Assembly: GCF_018531495.1 (NCBI RefSeq)
Contig: NZ_JAHDTI010000001.1
Span: forward strand, 1,426,001 to 1,490,000
DNA length: 64,000 bases
From: Nonomuraea sediminis
Lineage (GTDB): Bacteria > Actinomycetota > Actinomycetes > Streptosporangiales > Streptosporangiaceae
Reading direction: 5' to 3'
Shown in pieces: positions 44,770 through 54,239 of this stretch; position 1 is the stretch's first letter, and the number at the start of each line of letters is the position of its first letter. Below the pieces are notes generated by a model. The model saw nothing but the letters and a program-made list of their open reading frames with translations. It was not told where the DNA came from and searched no databases. A program made the translations under genes and the position numbers.

Positions 44770-47739
44770 TCAGTGGCCGTGCCCGGGGCCGTGGCCGAGG
44801 TCGGTGAGGGCGCGGGCGAGGGCGTCGGTGAAGAAGTCCACGGCGGCGGTGTCGATGCACAGCGGCGGCTTGATCTTGAGGATGTTGAGGTGGTCGCCCG
44901 TGGGCTGGACGACGACGCCGAGGTCGAGCATGCGGTCGCAGAGCTCGGCGGTCTCCTCGGTCGCCGGCTCCAGGGTCTCGCGGTTGCGGACCAGCTCCAG
45001 GCCGAGGTAGAGCCCGGAGCCGTGCACCGCGCCGACCAGGGCGTGGCGCTCACCGAGGGCCTCCAGCCCCGCCTTGAGACGGGCTCCGGTGCGCATCGCG
45101 TTGCCCTGGAGGTCTTCGTCCCGCAGGGCGTTGAGTACGGTGAGACCGGCGACGCTGGAGACGGGGCTGCCTCCGGTGGAGGAGAAGAAGTAGCCCTGGT
45201 CGCGGTAGCGGTCGGCCACGGCCTTCGAGGTGATCACGGCCCCCAGCGGGTGACCGTTGCCCATGGCCTTGGCCACGCAGACGATGTCGGGCACCACCTG
45301 CTGCTGCTCGAATCCCCAGAACCAGTGGCCCAGGCGCCCGTAGCCGACCTGGATCTCGTCGGCGACGGCCAGGCCACCGTGCCGGCGCACCGCCGCGTAG
45401 ACCTTCCGCAGATAGCCGTCGGGCAGCGGCACGCCGCCCGCGTTGCCGTAGAAGGTCTCGCTCAGGAAGGCGCCGGCCGGCCGGCCCGCGGCGGCGAGCT
45501 CGTCGATCACCCGGACCGCTTCGGGCGCGTAGCGGGCGGCCTCGGCACCGCGGTGGCGGCCCCGGTAGGAGTTGGGCGAGTCCACGGTGTGCACCCAACT
45601 CGGCCGGGTGGCGAGCGCGTTGGGGTTGTCCTGGAGCGAGGTGGAGACCGCGTCGGAGGCGTACGTCCAGCCGTGGTAGGCCTCGCGCAGGGCGACGACG
45701 TCGTGCTGCCCGGTCGCGCCGATGGCCAGGCGGATACCCAGATCCACCGCCTCGGAGCCGGAGTTGACCAGGAAGACGGTGTCCAGCGGCTCGGGCAGCA
45801 GGGCCGCCAGCCGTTCGGAGAACTCCACCACCGAGGCGTAGTGGAAGCGCGAGTTGGTGTTGAGCCGGCGCAGCTGCCGGGACACGGCCTGCTGGACGCC
45901 GGGGTGGGCGTGGCCGAGCGGGGTGACGTTGTTGACGATGTCCAGGTAGGACCGGCCGTCTGTGGATACCAGGTGGTGCCGCCAGCCTCGTTCGATGCGC
46001 TGCGGGTTGTCGTAGTAGTGCTCCTGGACGGTCGCGAAGACGGCCTCACGTCGGCTGAGCAGGCCGGTCTGTGGCGTCGCGTCCGCGCAGGCGAGCCCGA
46101 TGAGCGGGGACGGGTCGGCCGTGAGCGCGAGCCAGCCCGGCGCGTACTCGGGGCGGACGAGGTCCGCGACCGTGGGGCCGTCGAGTGGCTGGAGCGAGAG
46201 GTGTACGCGCGTTCCGCCGGGCAGCGCGGCCAGTTCGTCGCCCGCGCGGACCAGGGTGCCGACGGGCAGGCAGGTGACGGCGTCGGTGAAGGACAGGGTC
46301 AGCGTGTGCGTGTCGCAGGTGATCGCGGCACGGCCCGGCGCGGATTCCTTGATCAAGCCGGCGGCGGGCGCCTGCAGGACGGCCGGCGCGGCGAGCCAGA
46401 GGTCGAGTCCGGTGGCCACGGTCGCGGGTGAAGCGGTGGACAGGGCCGGGGCCGCGGTGAGTCGCGCCTGGGCGTACCGAGTGGTGACCGCTGCCGCGCC
46501 CTGCGCGAGGAGAGCGGCGGCGAGGCGGTCTTCCGTGCCTTCGTCGAGCCAGGCCCCGCGGTCCATGGAGTCGGCCTCGGCCGACAGGTCCAGCTCGGCG
46601 ATGTCGGCCGGGACGAGGCCGCGCACCAGGGGGTGCGTCGGCACCGCGATGGGGGTGGGGCGTTCCTCATGGCCGACGGCCTCTTCGATGAGCCGGGTCA
46701 TCACCGCCGGCGGCACGCGGGTGGCCTCCTCGAACATGCGCCACTCGCGCTCGAGCGCCGCGTTGGCGTACGCGTTGTCGCCGTCGATCGCGGCCTGGTG
46801 CCGGCCGCTGACGACGAGAACGGCGGCGCGCAGCACGACGAGCGGCCACAGTGCCGCGGCTTCCTCGGCGGACAGCGGACGGATGGCGTGGAAGGCGCGG
46901 ACCGCGGGCAGGACGTGGTGCGGTTCCACGCCGTCGTGGTGAAGCATCGAGGTGAGTGGCATCGCGAGTTCGCCGACCGCCCAGCTGGTGGTCAGGTCAC
47001 CGAAGTCGATCACCCCGTCGGGCAGCGGCAGGCGGCTGCCGGGTGAGCGGACCATGTTGTCGTCGGTCAGGTCCAGGTGGACGGCCTGGCGCGGCAGCAG
47101 CGCGGCCACCTTCTGGAGCCGCGTCCAGGCCTCGGCGGCCGCGGCCCGGACGGCGGCACGCCGGTCCGGCTCGGGGATGTGGTCCAGGAGCCTGTCGACG
47201 ACGCGGTCGGCGTACTGCGGATCCCACTGCAGTACACGGTCCAGGCCCGGGTGTTGGAAGTCGCGGAGCGCGGTGGTGACGTGACCCGCGATCGCACCCA
47301 TGGCTGCGACCGTGCGTGGGGAGAGGTACCGCGAACCGGAGAGCGTCCCACCGGGCAGATAGCGCAGGAGTCGCGTGGTGACCGGCCCGTGCTCGGTTTC
47401 CACGGTGGCGATCCGGCGAGCGCCGTCCGGATCACGCAGTACGGTCGCCAGACGCAGCTCGGGGTGGGCGGCGGCGGTCAGGTCGGCGGCGGCGTCCTGG
47501 GCGTCGATCTCGGTCGTGCCGAACGCCGGATTCGCGAGCTTGAGGACGGCCGGGGGTGTCCCGTCATCGAAGTGCAGCAGGAAGTTGGCGTCCTGCTGGC
47601 TCCCCAGCAGCTCGGCGCGCGCGGTGAGCCCGAAGCTCTCGGCAGCGATCTGTTCGGCCCGGGCAGTCGTCACCCGCGGAGCGGGGAGGGCCTCGTGGGT
47701 GAAGAAGTCGACGGTGGCGTGCTTGGTGCTGTGCGTCAT
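44770..47739 (-). CDS. kinase / class-III aminotransferase-like phospholyase fusion
   Basis: The protein has 989 residues in three parts. An APH-type kinase domain (about 25-360) has the catalytic loop HLDLTDDN (His221, Asp223, Asn228) and VIDFGD with Asp245. A middle part (about 390-545) resembles an M23/lipoyl-like barrel. A class-III PLP domain (about 560-985) has DEIQVGYGR and the PLP lysine at about 824 (VAKAMGNGHPLGAVI). The halves match human hydroxylysine kinase and the AGXT2L phospho-lyases, which make an aldehyde from phosphorylated hydroxylysine or ethanolamine. The fusion would do both steps. The ATG at 47739 follows AGGAAA. Confidence 0.9.
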   Translation of the reverse strand: MTHSTKHATVDFFTHEALPAPRVTTARAEQIAAESFGLTARAELLGSQQDANFLLHFDDGTPPAVLKLANPAFGTTEIDAQDAAADLTAAAHPELRLATVLRDPDGARRIATVETEHGPVTTRLLRYLPGGTLSGSRYLSPRTVAAMGAIAGHVTTALRDFQHPGLDRVLQWDPQYADRVVDRLLDHIPEPDRRAAVRAAAAEAWTRLQKVAALLPRQAVHLDLTDDNMVRSPGSRLPLPDGVIDFGDLTTSWAVGELAMPLTSMLHHDGVEPHHVLPAVRAFHAIRPLSAEEAAALWPLVVLRAAVLVVSGRHQAAIDGDNAYANAALEREWRMFEEATRVPPAVMTRLIEEAVGHEERPTPIAVPTHPLVRGLVPADIAELDLSAEADSMDRGAWLDEGTEDRLAAALLAQGAAAVTTRYAQARLTAAPALSTASPATVATGLDLWLAAPAVLQAPAAGLIKESAPGRAAITCDTHTLTLSFTDAVTCLPVGTLVRAGDELAALPGGTRVHLSLQPLDGPTVADLVRPEYAPGWLALTADPSPLIGLACADATPQTGLLSRREAVFATVQEHYYDNPQRIERGWRHHLVSTDGRSYLDIVNNVTPLGHAHPGVQQAVSRQLRRLNTNSRFHYASVVEFSERLAALLPEPLDTVFLVNSGSEAVDLGIRLAIGATGQHDVVALREAYHGWTYASDAVSTSLQDNPNALATRPSWVHTVDSPNSYRGRHRGAEAARYAPEAVRVIDELAAAGRPAGAFLSETFYGNAGGVPLPDGYLRKVYAAVRRHGGLAVADEIQVGYGRLGHWFWGFEQQQVVPDIVCVAKAMGNGHPLGAVITSKAVADRYRDQGYFFSSTGGSPVSSVAGLTVLNALRDEDLQGNAMRTGARLKAGLEALGERHALVGAVHGSGLYLGLELVRNRETLEPATEETAELCDRMLDLGVVVQPTGDHLNILKIKPPLCIDTAAVDFFTDALARALTDLGHGPGHGH

Positions 47740-47797
47740 GCCGGATTTCCTGGACTCGGAGTGCGGGGAGCGTGACAGGGGGCGGGCTGGGGATCGG

Positions 47798-48238
47798 TCA
47801 GCCGATGCCCCACAGGAATCGGTGAGTGTGGATCCCGAAGTACGGGAAACTCTCCACCGCTGCGACCCCATCGATCGGCCGCACAACGTCGTTGACGAAG
47901 TCCAGCAGGTCGTGGGGACGTCGGCAGACGACCTCGACGAACAGGTCGAAGGTGCCGGAGGTCAGGACGGTGTAGACGACCTCGTCGTGGTGAGAGAGCT
48001 CGTCGGCCACCGCCCGTGGATCGCCGTCGGCACGCAGGCCGAGCATGGCCATGGTCTGCCGGCCCATGGCCATGGGGTCGGTGACCCCCACGACCTGCAC
48101 CACCTTGCTGTCGATCAGCCGCTGGAGCCGGTGTCGAGCCGCCGACGGGGACAACCCGACCTTCGGCCCCAGTTCGGCGTAGGGGATGCGCCCGTCGGTC
48201 TGCAGCTCAAGCAGGATGGCCCGGTCGATGTCGTCCAT
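47798..48238 (-). CDS. Lrp/AsnC-family transcriptional regulator
   Basis: The protein has 146 residues: an N-terminal helix-turn-helix (about 1-55, ILLELQTDGRIPYAELGPKV) and a C-terminal RAM ligand-binding domain ending YFGIHTHRFLWGIG. GGAGGG lies before the ATG at 48238. It lies inside the phospholyase/importer cluster and is nearly a twin of the Lrp gene at 54451-54891. It probably senses an amino acid or amino-alcohol derived from the imported substrate. Confidence 0.93.
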   Translation of the reverse strand: MDDIDRAILLELQTDGRIPYAELGPKVGLSPSAARHRLQRLIDSKVVQVVGVTDPMAMGRQTMAMLGLRADGDPRAVADELSHHDEVVYTVLTSGTFDLFVEVVCRRPHDLLDFVNDVVRPIDGVAAVESFPYFGIHTHRFLWGIG

Positions 48239-48298
48239 GGTCACGCGCCCTCCCTGTCTACAACAAGCTCGATTCCTGCGAAATCAGTGACCAATACA

Positions 48299-48330
48299 AT
48301 CGATTCTATCGATACGAGAGTTGAATCGAT
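48299..48330. promoter_or_regulatory. inverted repeat upstream of the Lrp gene
   Basis: ATCGATTC (48299-48306) and GAATCGAT (48323-48330) are perfect 8-bp arms, with a further TATCGATAC core. It is AT-rich for the region and lies in the gap between Lrp and the HAD/EEP gene, a likely Lrp site. Confidence 0.5.
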
Positions 48331-48358
48331 CGTCCAGCCTCGAGACCGCCGTTGCCGC

Positions 48359-50128
48359 TCAGCGCAGAGTGAACGTGGTGATGACCGCCGCGTGGTCCGA
48401 GGGCCAGGTGTTGCCCGCGACGTCCGGCTCGGGCCGGGGCTCGCCCGTGACGTGGGTCATGGAGTCCCGCACCCGCAGCCCGCGCCCGGCGTAGAAGACG
48501 TAGTCGATCCGGTCCTGCGGCTCGGGCGCCGGGGTGACGGGTGACCACGTCGCGCCCGGTGCTCGCACGGGGTCGGGGTGGGCCTCGCGGTAGGAGTCGC
48601 GCAGCCCGGCCTCCTCCGCGGCCAGGGTGACGGGCCACGGTACGGGGCCGTAGCCGCCGTGCAGCGGCGCCGTCTCGTCGGTCCAGTCGAGGTGGGACGG
48701 CACGTTGAAGTCGCCGACGAGCAGCACGGGTGTGGTGTCGCGGGCCGCGAGGTCGTCGCCCATGGCGCGCAGGATCTCCTGGATCTCGCCGAGCCTGCCG
48801 GCGGCGGACTCGCGCTCGACCAGGACCTCGACCGGCTGCCGGTCGTGGATGGCGTCGTACGGGCCGTACGGCGTCCAGTTGAGGTGGGCGCTCCACACCG
48901 TGACATCGCTGCCCGGGTCGAGCCGGACCGTGGCGCTGATGGCAACGTGCAAGGCCGTCGCGGGCACGCCGTGGCGGGCGACGAGCGGGTATCGGCTGAT
49001 GATGCCGAGGTTGTCGCCACCCTGGTGGTATTCCCAGCCCAGAGCCTCGGCGAGCTCCTTGGCGGAGTGGGCGTGGGCCTCCTGGAGACCGACCACGTCG
49101 ACGTCGGACTCCAGCAGGATCTTCAGCTGCTTGTCGCGGTAGTCGTCGACCTGGGTGCCCCCGTCCCACAGATTCCAGCTCATGACGCGCAGTTCGCGCA
49201 CCCGGGGCTCATCCTCGGCGACGACCGGCACGCGGACGGTGATCGTGGCCGTGCGCCCCTCGCCGTCCGTGGCGGTGACGGTGACGGCGCTCTCGCCTGC
49301 CGTGTCCGGGACGCCGATGATGCCGCCGTCGGCGCGGACCCGCGCCCAGGCAGGGCCGCCGGCCTTGGTATATGTCACGGGCGCGCCGCGCAGCAGCCCG
49401 GCGACGGTGGCCTGGAACGGCTCGCCGACGTGGACGCGGCGGGTGGTGAAGGCCGGCACCAGGAAGGCCGGCGCTCGCGAGACCAGCTCGTGCAGCAGGG
49501 TGACGTCGGCCTGCTCCAGGCTGCGAAGCACCGTGCGCCCGGCGCCCGGTGCGATGGGCGCGAGCGAGGGTACGGCCAGCACTCGGCAGCCCGCCGCCTC
49601 GGCGGAGGCGACGCCCGTAGGAGTGTCCTCGACCGCCACGCAGGCCGCGGGCTCGACGTCGAGGGCGCGGGTGGCGGCGAGGTAGGGATCAGGGGCGGGC
49701 TTGGTACGCGCGGTGTCGTCGGCGGTGAGGCAGACCGCGAACCGCTCGCGCCCCAGGACGTCCAGGACCATCTCCACCACGTCGCGCGGCGACGCCGTGA
49801 CCAGTGCGACGGGGATGCGGTGCCGGGCCAGTTCGTCCAGCAGTTCCAGCGCGCCGGGCCGCGGCACGGCGCGAGCCGCGACCCGGGCGGCGAAGTCCCG
49901 ATGCAGGTCGCGGGCGAGCTCGGCGACGGGCGTCGCCGTACCGGTCGTGCGCGCCAGATGCGCGGCGGTGTGTTCGACGGCGCGGCCGAGGACCTCGGTC
50001 ACGTCCGCGTCGCCGAGCTCGTGCCCCAGCCCGGCGGCCACGCCTTCGACCGCCTGCCACCAGGACTCCTCGGTGTCGACGAGGGTGCCGTCCATGTCGA
50101 AGAGGACGGCCTGGAGCGGGTGGGTCAT
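48359..50128 (-). CDS. HAD phosphatase / Ig-like / EEP phosphodiesterase fusion
   Basis: The protein has 589 residues. A HAD domain (about 5-215) has DMDGT (Asp11, Asp13), the Thr/Lys region and VAVEDTPTGV. An Ig-like He_PIG-type domain (about 225-302) has VGEPFQATVAG and TVTATDGEGRTATI. An endonuclease/exonuclease/phosphatase domain (about 312-589) has MSWNLWDGG, GLQEAH, LLVGDFNVPSH and SDHAAV. No signal peptide is present. The fusion could hydrolyse a phosphodiester and then the phosphomonoester. The ATG at 50128 has GAAAGAGAG upstream. Confidence 0.9.
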   Translation of the reverse strand: MTHPLQAVLFDMDGTLVDTEESWWQAVEGVAAGLGHELGDADVTEVLGRAVEHTAAHLARTTGTATPVAELARDLHRDFAARVAARAVPRPGALELLDELARHRIPVALVTASPRDVVEMVLDVLGRERFAVCLTADDTARTKPAPDPYLAATRALDVEPAACVAVEDTPTGVASAEAAGCRVLAVPSLAPIAPGAGRTVLRSLEQADVTLLHELVSRAPAFLVPAFTTRRVHVGEPFQATVAGLLRGAPVTYTKAGGPAWARVRADGGIIGVPDTAGESAVTVTATDGEGRTATITVRVPVVAEDEPRVRELRVMSWNLWDGGTQVDDYRDKQLKILLESDVDVVGLQEAHAHSAKELAEALGWEYHQGGDNLGIISRYPLVARHGVPATALHVAISATVRLDPGSDVTVWSAHLNWTPYGPYDAIHDRQPVEVLVERESAAGRLGEIQEILRAMGDDLAARDTTPVLLVGDFNVPSHLDWTDETAPLHGGYGPVPWPVTLAAEEAGLRDSYREAHPDPVRAPGATWSPVTPAPEPQDRIDYVFYAGRGLRVRDSMTHVTGEPRPEPDVAGNTWPSDHAAVITTFTLR

Positions 50129-50169
50129 GGAACTCTCTTTCGTCGTGGGGAAGTCGAGGCGCCCCGGGG

Positions 50170-51270
50170 TCACACGGCGCGCGCGGTGACCAGGACGGGC
50201 CGGTCGGGCAGGGACACGGCGACGGTGGCGCCCGGCGGGAGCAGGGTGGCGTCGGCGCTGGGCAGGTCGACCTTGACGTCGGTGCCGCCGGGCAACCGTA
50301 CGGTCACCCGGGTCGCCGCGCCGAAGAAGGCGGCCTCGACGACCCTCGCGTCGCCGTCGAGGGCGGCCGTGACGCGTACACCCTCAGGGCGCACCAGGAC
50401 GTCGACGTCCGGGCCGGGTGGCACGGAGCCGTCGGCGGGCAGCCGGCGGCCCAGCACCTCCACCATGCCGTCCTCGCACAGGCGGCCCGGGATGCGGCTG
50501 TTGGTGCCGACGAACTCGGCGACAAAGGCGGTGGCCGGGTGGCCGTAGAGCTCGGCGGGGGCGGCGCACTGCTCCAGGCGGCCGGCGTTCATGACCGCGA
50601 CGCGGTCGGCCATGGACAGCGCCTCTTCCTGGTCGTGCGTCACGAAGAGCGTAGTGATGCCGAGTTCGCGCTGGAGGCGGCGGATCTCCTCGCGCAGGTT
50701 CGTCCGCACCTTCGCGTCGAGCGCGCTCAACGGCTCGTCCAGCAGCAGCACCCTCGGCCGCAGCGCCAGCGCGCGGGCGAGGGCCACGCGCTGCTGCTGG
50801 CCGCCGGAGAGCTGGTGCGGGAAGCGTTGGGCATGGTCCGGCAGACCGACCAGCTCCAGCAGCTCGGCGGCGCGAGCGCGGCGCTGGGCGGTGCCGATCT
50901 TGCGCATCTTCAGGCCGAAGGCGACGTTGTCTGCGGCGCTCAGGTGCGGGAAGAGGCTGTAGGACTGGAAGACCATCCCGGCGTCCCGGCGGTGCGCGGG
51001 GATCGAGGTGACGTCCTTGCCGTCGACCAGGACCTGGCCGGAGTCGGGGTGCTCGAAGCCCGCGAGCATGCGCAGCGCCGTGGTCTTGCCGCAGCCGGAC
51101 GGGCCGAGCAGGGCAAGGAGTTCGCCGGGCCGTACGGCCAGGTCGAGTCCGTCCAGGGCGGTGGCGGTACCGAAGGCTCGGCGCAACGCGCGGAATTCGA
51201 CGGTTGCCCCGCCGGGGGCCTGCGGCGCGGCGCCGGTGACCGGGGCGGTGTCGGTCGTGGTGTCGGTCAT
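50170..51270 (-). CDS. PotA/FbpC-like ABC transporter ATP-binding protein
   Basis: The protein has 366 residues. It has Walker A GPSGCGKTT, signature LSGGQQQRVA, Walker B VLLLDEPLSALD, and a C-terminal TOBE domain (about 285-366). It serves the two permeases and binding protein upstream; it starts eight bases after the second permease. Such importers carry polyamines, ferric iron or 2-aminoethylphosphonate. Confidence 0.94.
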   Translation of the reverse strand: MTDTTTDTAPVTGAAPQAPGGATVEFRALRRAFGTATALDGLDLAVRPGELLALLGPSGCGKTTALRMLAGFEHPDSGQVLVDGKDVTSIPAHRRDAGMVFQSYSLFPHLSAADNVAFGLKMRKIGTAQRRARAAELLELVGLPDHAQRFPHQLSGGQQQRVALARALALRPRVLLLDEPLSALDAKVRTNLREEIRRLQRELGITTLFVTHDQEEALSMADRVAVMNAGRLEQCAAPAELYGHPATAFVAEFVGTNSRIPGRLCEDGMVEVLGRRLPADGSVPPGPDVDVLVRPEGVRVTAALDGDARVVEAAFFGAATRVTVRLPGGTDVKVDLPSADATLLPPGATVAVSLPDRPVLVTARAV

Positions 51271-51277
51271 GGTGTCG

Positions 51278-52114
51278 TTACTCCTGGGTGGTGGAACGCG
51301 ATGAAGCGCGCCGCCCGCTGACGGCGGCGATGACCATGAGCAGCGCCCAGGTGAGGAGCAGGCTGAGCACCGAGACGGCCACGGACAGCTGCGCCTGCGA
51401 GCCGCCGACAGAGACGATCCACACGGCGAAGGGCTGGAAGCCGAGGAGCTGGGCGACGGTGTATTCGCCGAGCACGAGGGCGAGGGTGAGGAAGGAGGCG
51501 TTGAGCAGCGCCCCGCGCAGATTGGGCAGCACGACGCCGACCAGGGCCCGCGGCCAGTCGGCTCCGCAGGAGCGGGCGGCCTCCACCAGGGTGCGCAGGT
51601 CCATGGCCCGCAGGCCCGTGTCCAGCGCTCCTTGGACGAAGGGCAGCGCCATCACCACGTACGTGAGCACCAGCACGACGGGGAAGGACGGGTTCTGGAT
51701 GGCCACGAAGGTCTGGAAGAAGGGCGTGCTGGCCAGGTGCTCGGGACCCCAGCGCAACACGTCGCTGATCCCCGCGACCAGCGCGATCGGCGGGATGACG
51801 AGCGGTAGCGAGCAGACCGTCTCGACGATCGGGCGCAGCCGTGGCGCGGTCAGTCGCAGTGCGACCATGGCCGGGACCATGAGCAGCAGGACGATGGCGA
51901 TCGTCGCGGCCGACAATTCCAGGGCGAGCAGCAGGCTGGGGGTAAGGCCATCGGCGTCGAGGATGTGCGTGTACGCGTCCAGCGTGAGGCCCTGGTTGGG
52001 GACGTCCACGGTGAAAACCACCGAGGCGGCCATGGGCCCCAGGAAGTAGGCCGCGGCGCAGGCGAGGACGATGCCGCGCCAGGGCCGCGGTCGTGGGTGC
52101 TTCAGACGAGCCAT
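51278..52114 (-). CDS. PotC-like ABC transporter permease
   Basis: The protein has 278 residues, six membrane segments, with the EAA loop LVEAARSCGADWPRALVGVV. The ATG at 52114 overlaps the previous permease by 13 bases. A longer frame upstream is only the other permease out of frame. Confidence 0.93.
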   Translation of the reverse strand: MARLKHPRPRPWRGIVLACAAAYFLGPMAASVVFTVDVPNQGLTLDAYTHILDADGLTPSLLLALELSAATIAIVLLLMVPAMVALRLTAPRLRPIVETVCSLPLVIPPIALVAGISDVLRWGPEHLASTPFFQTFVAIQNPSFPVVLVLTYVVMALPFVQGALDTGLRAMDLRTLVEAARSCGADWPRALVGVVLPNLRGALLNASFLTLALVLGEYTVAQLLGFQPFAVWIVSVGGSQAQLSVAVSVLSLLLTWALLMVIAAVSGRRASSRSTTQE

Positions 52115-52992
52115 CGCGCGCTCCGTCGTTGCAGGGGCAGGTAGACGGCCATGACCAGGATGGTGACGACGACCATGTCGAGGCTGAGGGCGAGCGCCAC
52201 GTTCTCCTGCCCCACCAGGACGTTGCCGGAGATGGCGTCGGCGATCTGCAGGGTGACCAGTGGCACCGAACTGCTGACCATGGCGGCGGCGGTGGCGTAG
52301 GCCCCGAAGGCGCTGCCGAAGAGCAGGACCACGCCGCCCAGCAGGGACGGCGCGAGCACGGGCAGGGCGACATGCCGCCAGTACTGGGCGGTGGTGGCGC
52401 CGGTGTTCTGCGCGGCCTCGCGCCACTGCACCCGCAGCCCGTCCAGCGCGGGGGTGACGGTGAGCACCATGAGCGGGATCTGGAAGTAGAGGTAGACGAT
52501 GACCAGGCCCCAGAAGCTGTAGAGACTCCAGCCTTTGTCGGCGAGGCCGAAGATACGGGTGAGAATGCCGGAGTTGCCGAGGGTGGCGACGAAGGCGAAG
52601 GCCAGCGGCACGCCGCCGAAGTTGGCGAGGACCCCGGAGGCGGTCAGCACGGCCTCGCGCAGCGCGCGGAAGCGCGAGGTGACCACGGCTTGCGCGAGCG
52701 GCAGCCCGAGCACGGCGCCGAGGACGGCGGAGACAGCCGACAGTTTCACGCTGCCCCACAGGGCGGTCAGGTAGGCACCCTGCACGGAGGCGGTCAGATT
52801 GGCCGTTGTGTACGAGGTGGCACCGGTGGCCGGGTCCTTGACGGTGAAGGCGCCGTTGAGCATGGCGAGGGCGGGGATCCCGAAGCTGATCGCCACGAAG
52901 ACGAGCAACGGGGCCACCGCGAGCCAGCCCGCCGAGCGCCGCCGCTCCGGGGCTGCGGCCTTGGCGGGGACCGTGGCGACGGTCGCGGTCAT
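52102..52992 (-). CDS. PotB-like ABC transporter permease
   Basis: The protein has 296 residues. A cytoplasmic N-terminal tail precedes six membrane segments; the EAA loop is REAAQNTGATTAQYWRHVAL. The ATG at 52992 overlaps the stop of the binding-protein gene by four bases, which fixes the start. Confidence 0.94.
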   Translation of the reverse strand: MTATVATVPAKAAAPERRRSAGWLAVAPLLVFVAISFGIPALAMLNGAFTVKDPATGATSYTTANLTASVQGAYLTALWGSVKLSAVSAVLGAVLGLPLAQAVVTSRFRALREAVLTASGVLANFGGVPLAFAFVATLGNSGILTRIFGLADKGWSLYSFWGLVIVYLYFQIPLMVLTVTPALDGLRVQWREAAQNTGATTAQYWRHVALPVLAPSLLGGVVLLFGSAFGAYATAAAMVSSSVPLVTLQIADAISGNVLVGQENVALALSLDMVVVTILVMAVYLPLQRRSARWLV

Positions 52993-54125
52993 CCGGAGAT
53001 GGCCTTTCCCCAGCCACTGGTGACGGCGTTCTTGGCCTTGGCCTGCTGTTCCTCGGTCGGGAAGGTCGCCGTGCCGGAGACCTCGGGAAGGTTGGCGGCG
53101 GCCTTGTCCAGCGTGCCGGCCTTGTCCATGGCGGCCATCAGGACGGGGCGGGCGTATCCCTTCAGCCACAGGTTCTGGCCCTCGGCGCTGTAGAGGTACT
53201 CCTCCCAAAGGCGGGCGGCGGCGGGGTGCGGCGCGTCCTTGTTGATCGCCTGGGAGTAGAACAGGGAGAACTTGCCGTCGGCCGGAACCGCGACCTTCCA
53301 GTCCACGCCCTTGGCGGCGAAACTCTTGGCGTACCCGGCGTTGATGTAGTCCCAGTCGACGGTGATCGGCGTCTCGCTCTTCTCGACGGTCGCGGGGGTG
53401 GCTTCGACGGGGGTGTAGTTGCCGTTCTGCTTCAGCTTGGCGAAGAAGTCCACGCCGGGCTGGATGTCGTCGAAGGAGCCGCCGCCGGCCAGGGACGCCG
53501 CGTACAGGGCGGCGAAGGACGCGCCGGACTTGGTGGGGTCGCCGGGGATCGCCACCATGCCCTTGTAGTCGGGCTTGAGGAGGTCGGCGAAGGTGGTGGG
53601 GCAGGTCGTGACGCGCTTGGCGTCGCAGCCGATGGAGATGTAGCCGCCGTAGTCGTTGTACCAGCGGGCCTGCGCGTCCTTCTGCGTGGAGGGGATGTCG
53701 TCCCACGCGGCGACCTTGTACGGCGCGAGCAGCCCCTGCTGAGTGGCGCTGATCGCGAAGGAACTGCCGAGGTCGAGGACGTCCGGAGCGCGGTCCTGGC
53801 CCTTGCGGGAGGTGACGGCGCTGATCTCGTCCTGGCTGCTGCCGTTCGGGTTGTCGACCGTGACCTTGATGCCGTACTTCTTGGCGAAGCCGTCGATCAG
53901 CAAACCGTAGTTCGCCCAGTCGCGGGGCAGGGCGATGGTGTTGAGCGTGCCCTCCTTCTTGGCGGCGGCGATCAGGGCGTCCATGCCGCCGAGGTCCTGG
54001 GCGGAGGTCGCGGTCGCGGCGCTCATGCCGGTCGCAGAGGTCTGGGCGGAGGGGGCGGAGCCACAGGCGCTGAGGGCCAGCGCGGTCAAGGCGAGGGCCG
54101 CCGCTTTGGAGGGGGATGCGGGCAC
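52989..54125 (-). CDS. PotD/PhnS-like substrate-binding lipoprotein
   Basis: The protein has 378 residues. The GTG start at 54125 follows AGGAGG; the lipobox is LALSAC. The domain resembles the iron/polyamine/2-aminoethylphosphonate group (AAKKEGTLNTIALPRDWANY, GIKVTVDNPNGSSQDEISAV). Its neighbours suggest a phosphorylated amino-alcohol or phosphonate as ligand. It opens the operon that runs to the HAD/EEP fusion. Confidence 0.9.
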   Translation of the reverse strand: MPASPSKAAALALTALALSACGSAPSAQTSATGMSAATATSAQDLGGMDALIAAAKKEGTLNTIALPRDWANYGLLIDGFAKKYGIKVTVDNPNGSSQDEISAVTSRKGQDRAPDVLDLGSSFAISATQQGLLAPYKVAAWDDIPSTQKDAQARWYNDYGGYISIGCDAKRVTTCPTTFADLLKPDYKGMVAIPGDPTKSGASFAALYAASLAGGGSFDDIQPGVDFFAKLKQNGNYTPVEATPATVEKSETPITVDWDYINAGYAKSFAAKGVDWKVAVPADGKFSLFYSQAINKDAPHPAAARLWEEYLYSAEGQNLWLKGYARPVLMAAMDKAGTLDKAAANLPEVSGTATFPTEEQQAKAKNAVTSGWGKAISG

Positions 54126-54163
54126 GATGCCTCCTGGGTAGGGGAAGTCGGGTCCTGAGCAGA

Positions 54164-54179
54164 ACTTGTCTGAACAAGT
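54164..54179. promoter_or_regulatory. inverted repeat upstream of the importer operon
   Basis: ACTTGT (54164-54169) and ACAAGT (54174-54179) around CTGA, 39 bp before the binding-protein start. It could be an operator of the importer. Confidence 0.4.
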
Positions 54180-54219
54180 CGCGCTCCATTACGCCGTACT
54201 TTCACGTCTGGCCAGCGAA

Positions 54220-54239
54220 CGGGAAGTGAATCCTTCCCG
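54220..54239. promoter_or_regulatory. inverted repeat in the divergent Lrp/importer region
   Basis: CGGGAAG (54220-54226) and CTTCCCG (54233-54239) are perfect 7-bp arms around TGAATC. It lies between the importer operon and the second Lrp gene; either regulator might use it. Confidence 0.4.

Noticed and set aside
53018-54189. Extended frame upstream of the PotB-like permease
   Set aside because: It is the binding-protein gene read in another frame; the ATGA overlap at 52992 fixes the permease start.
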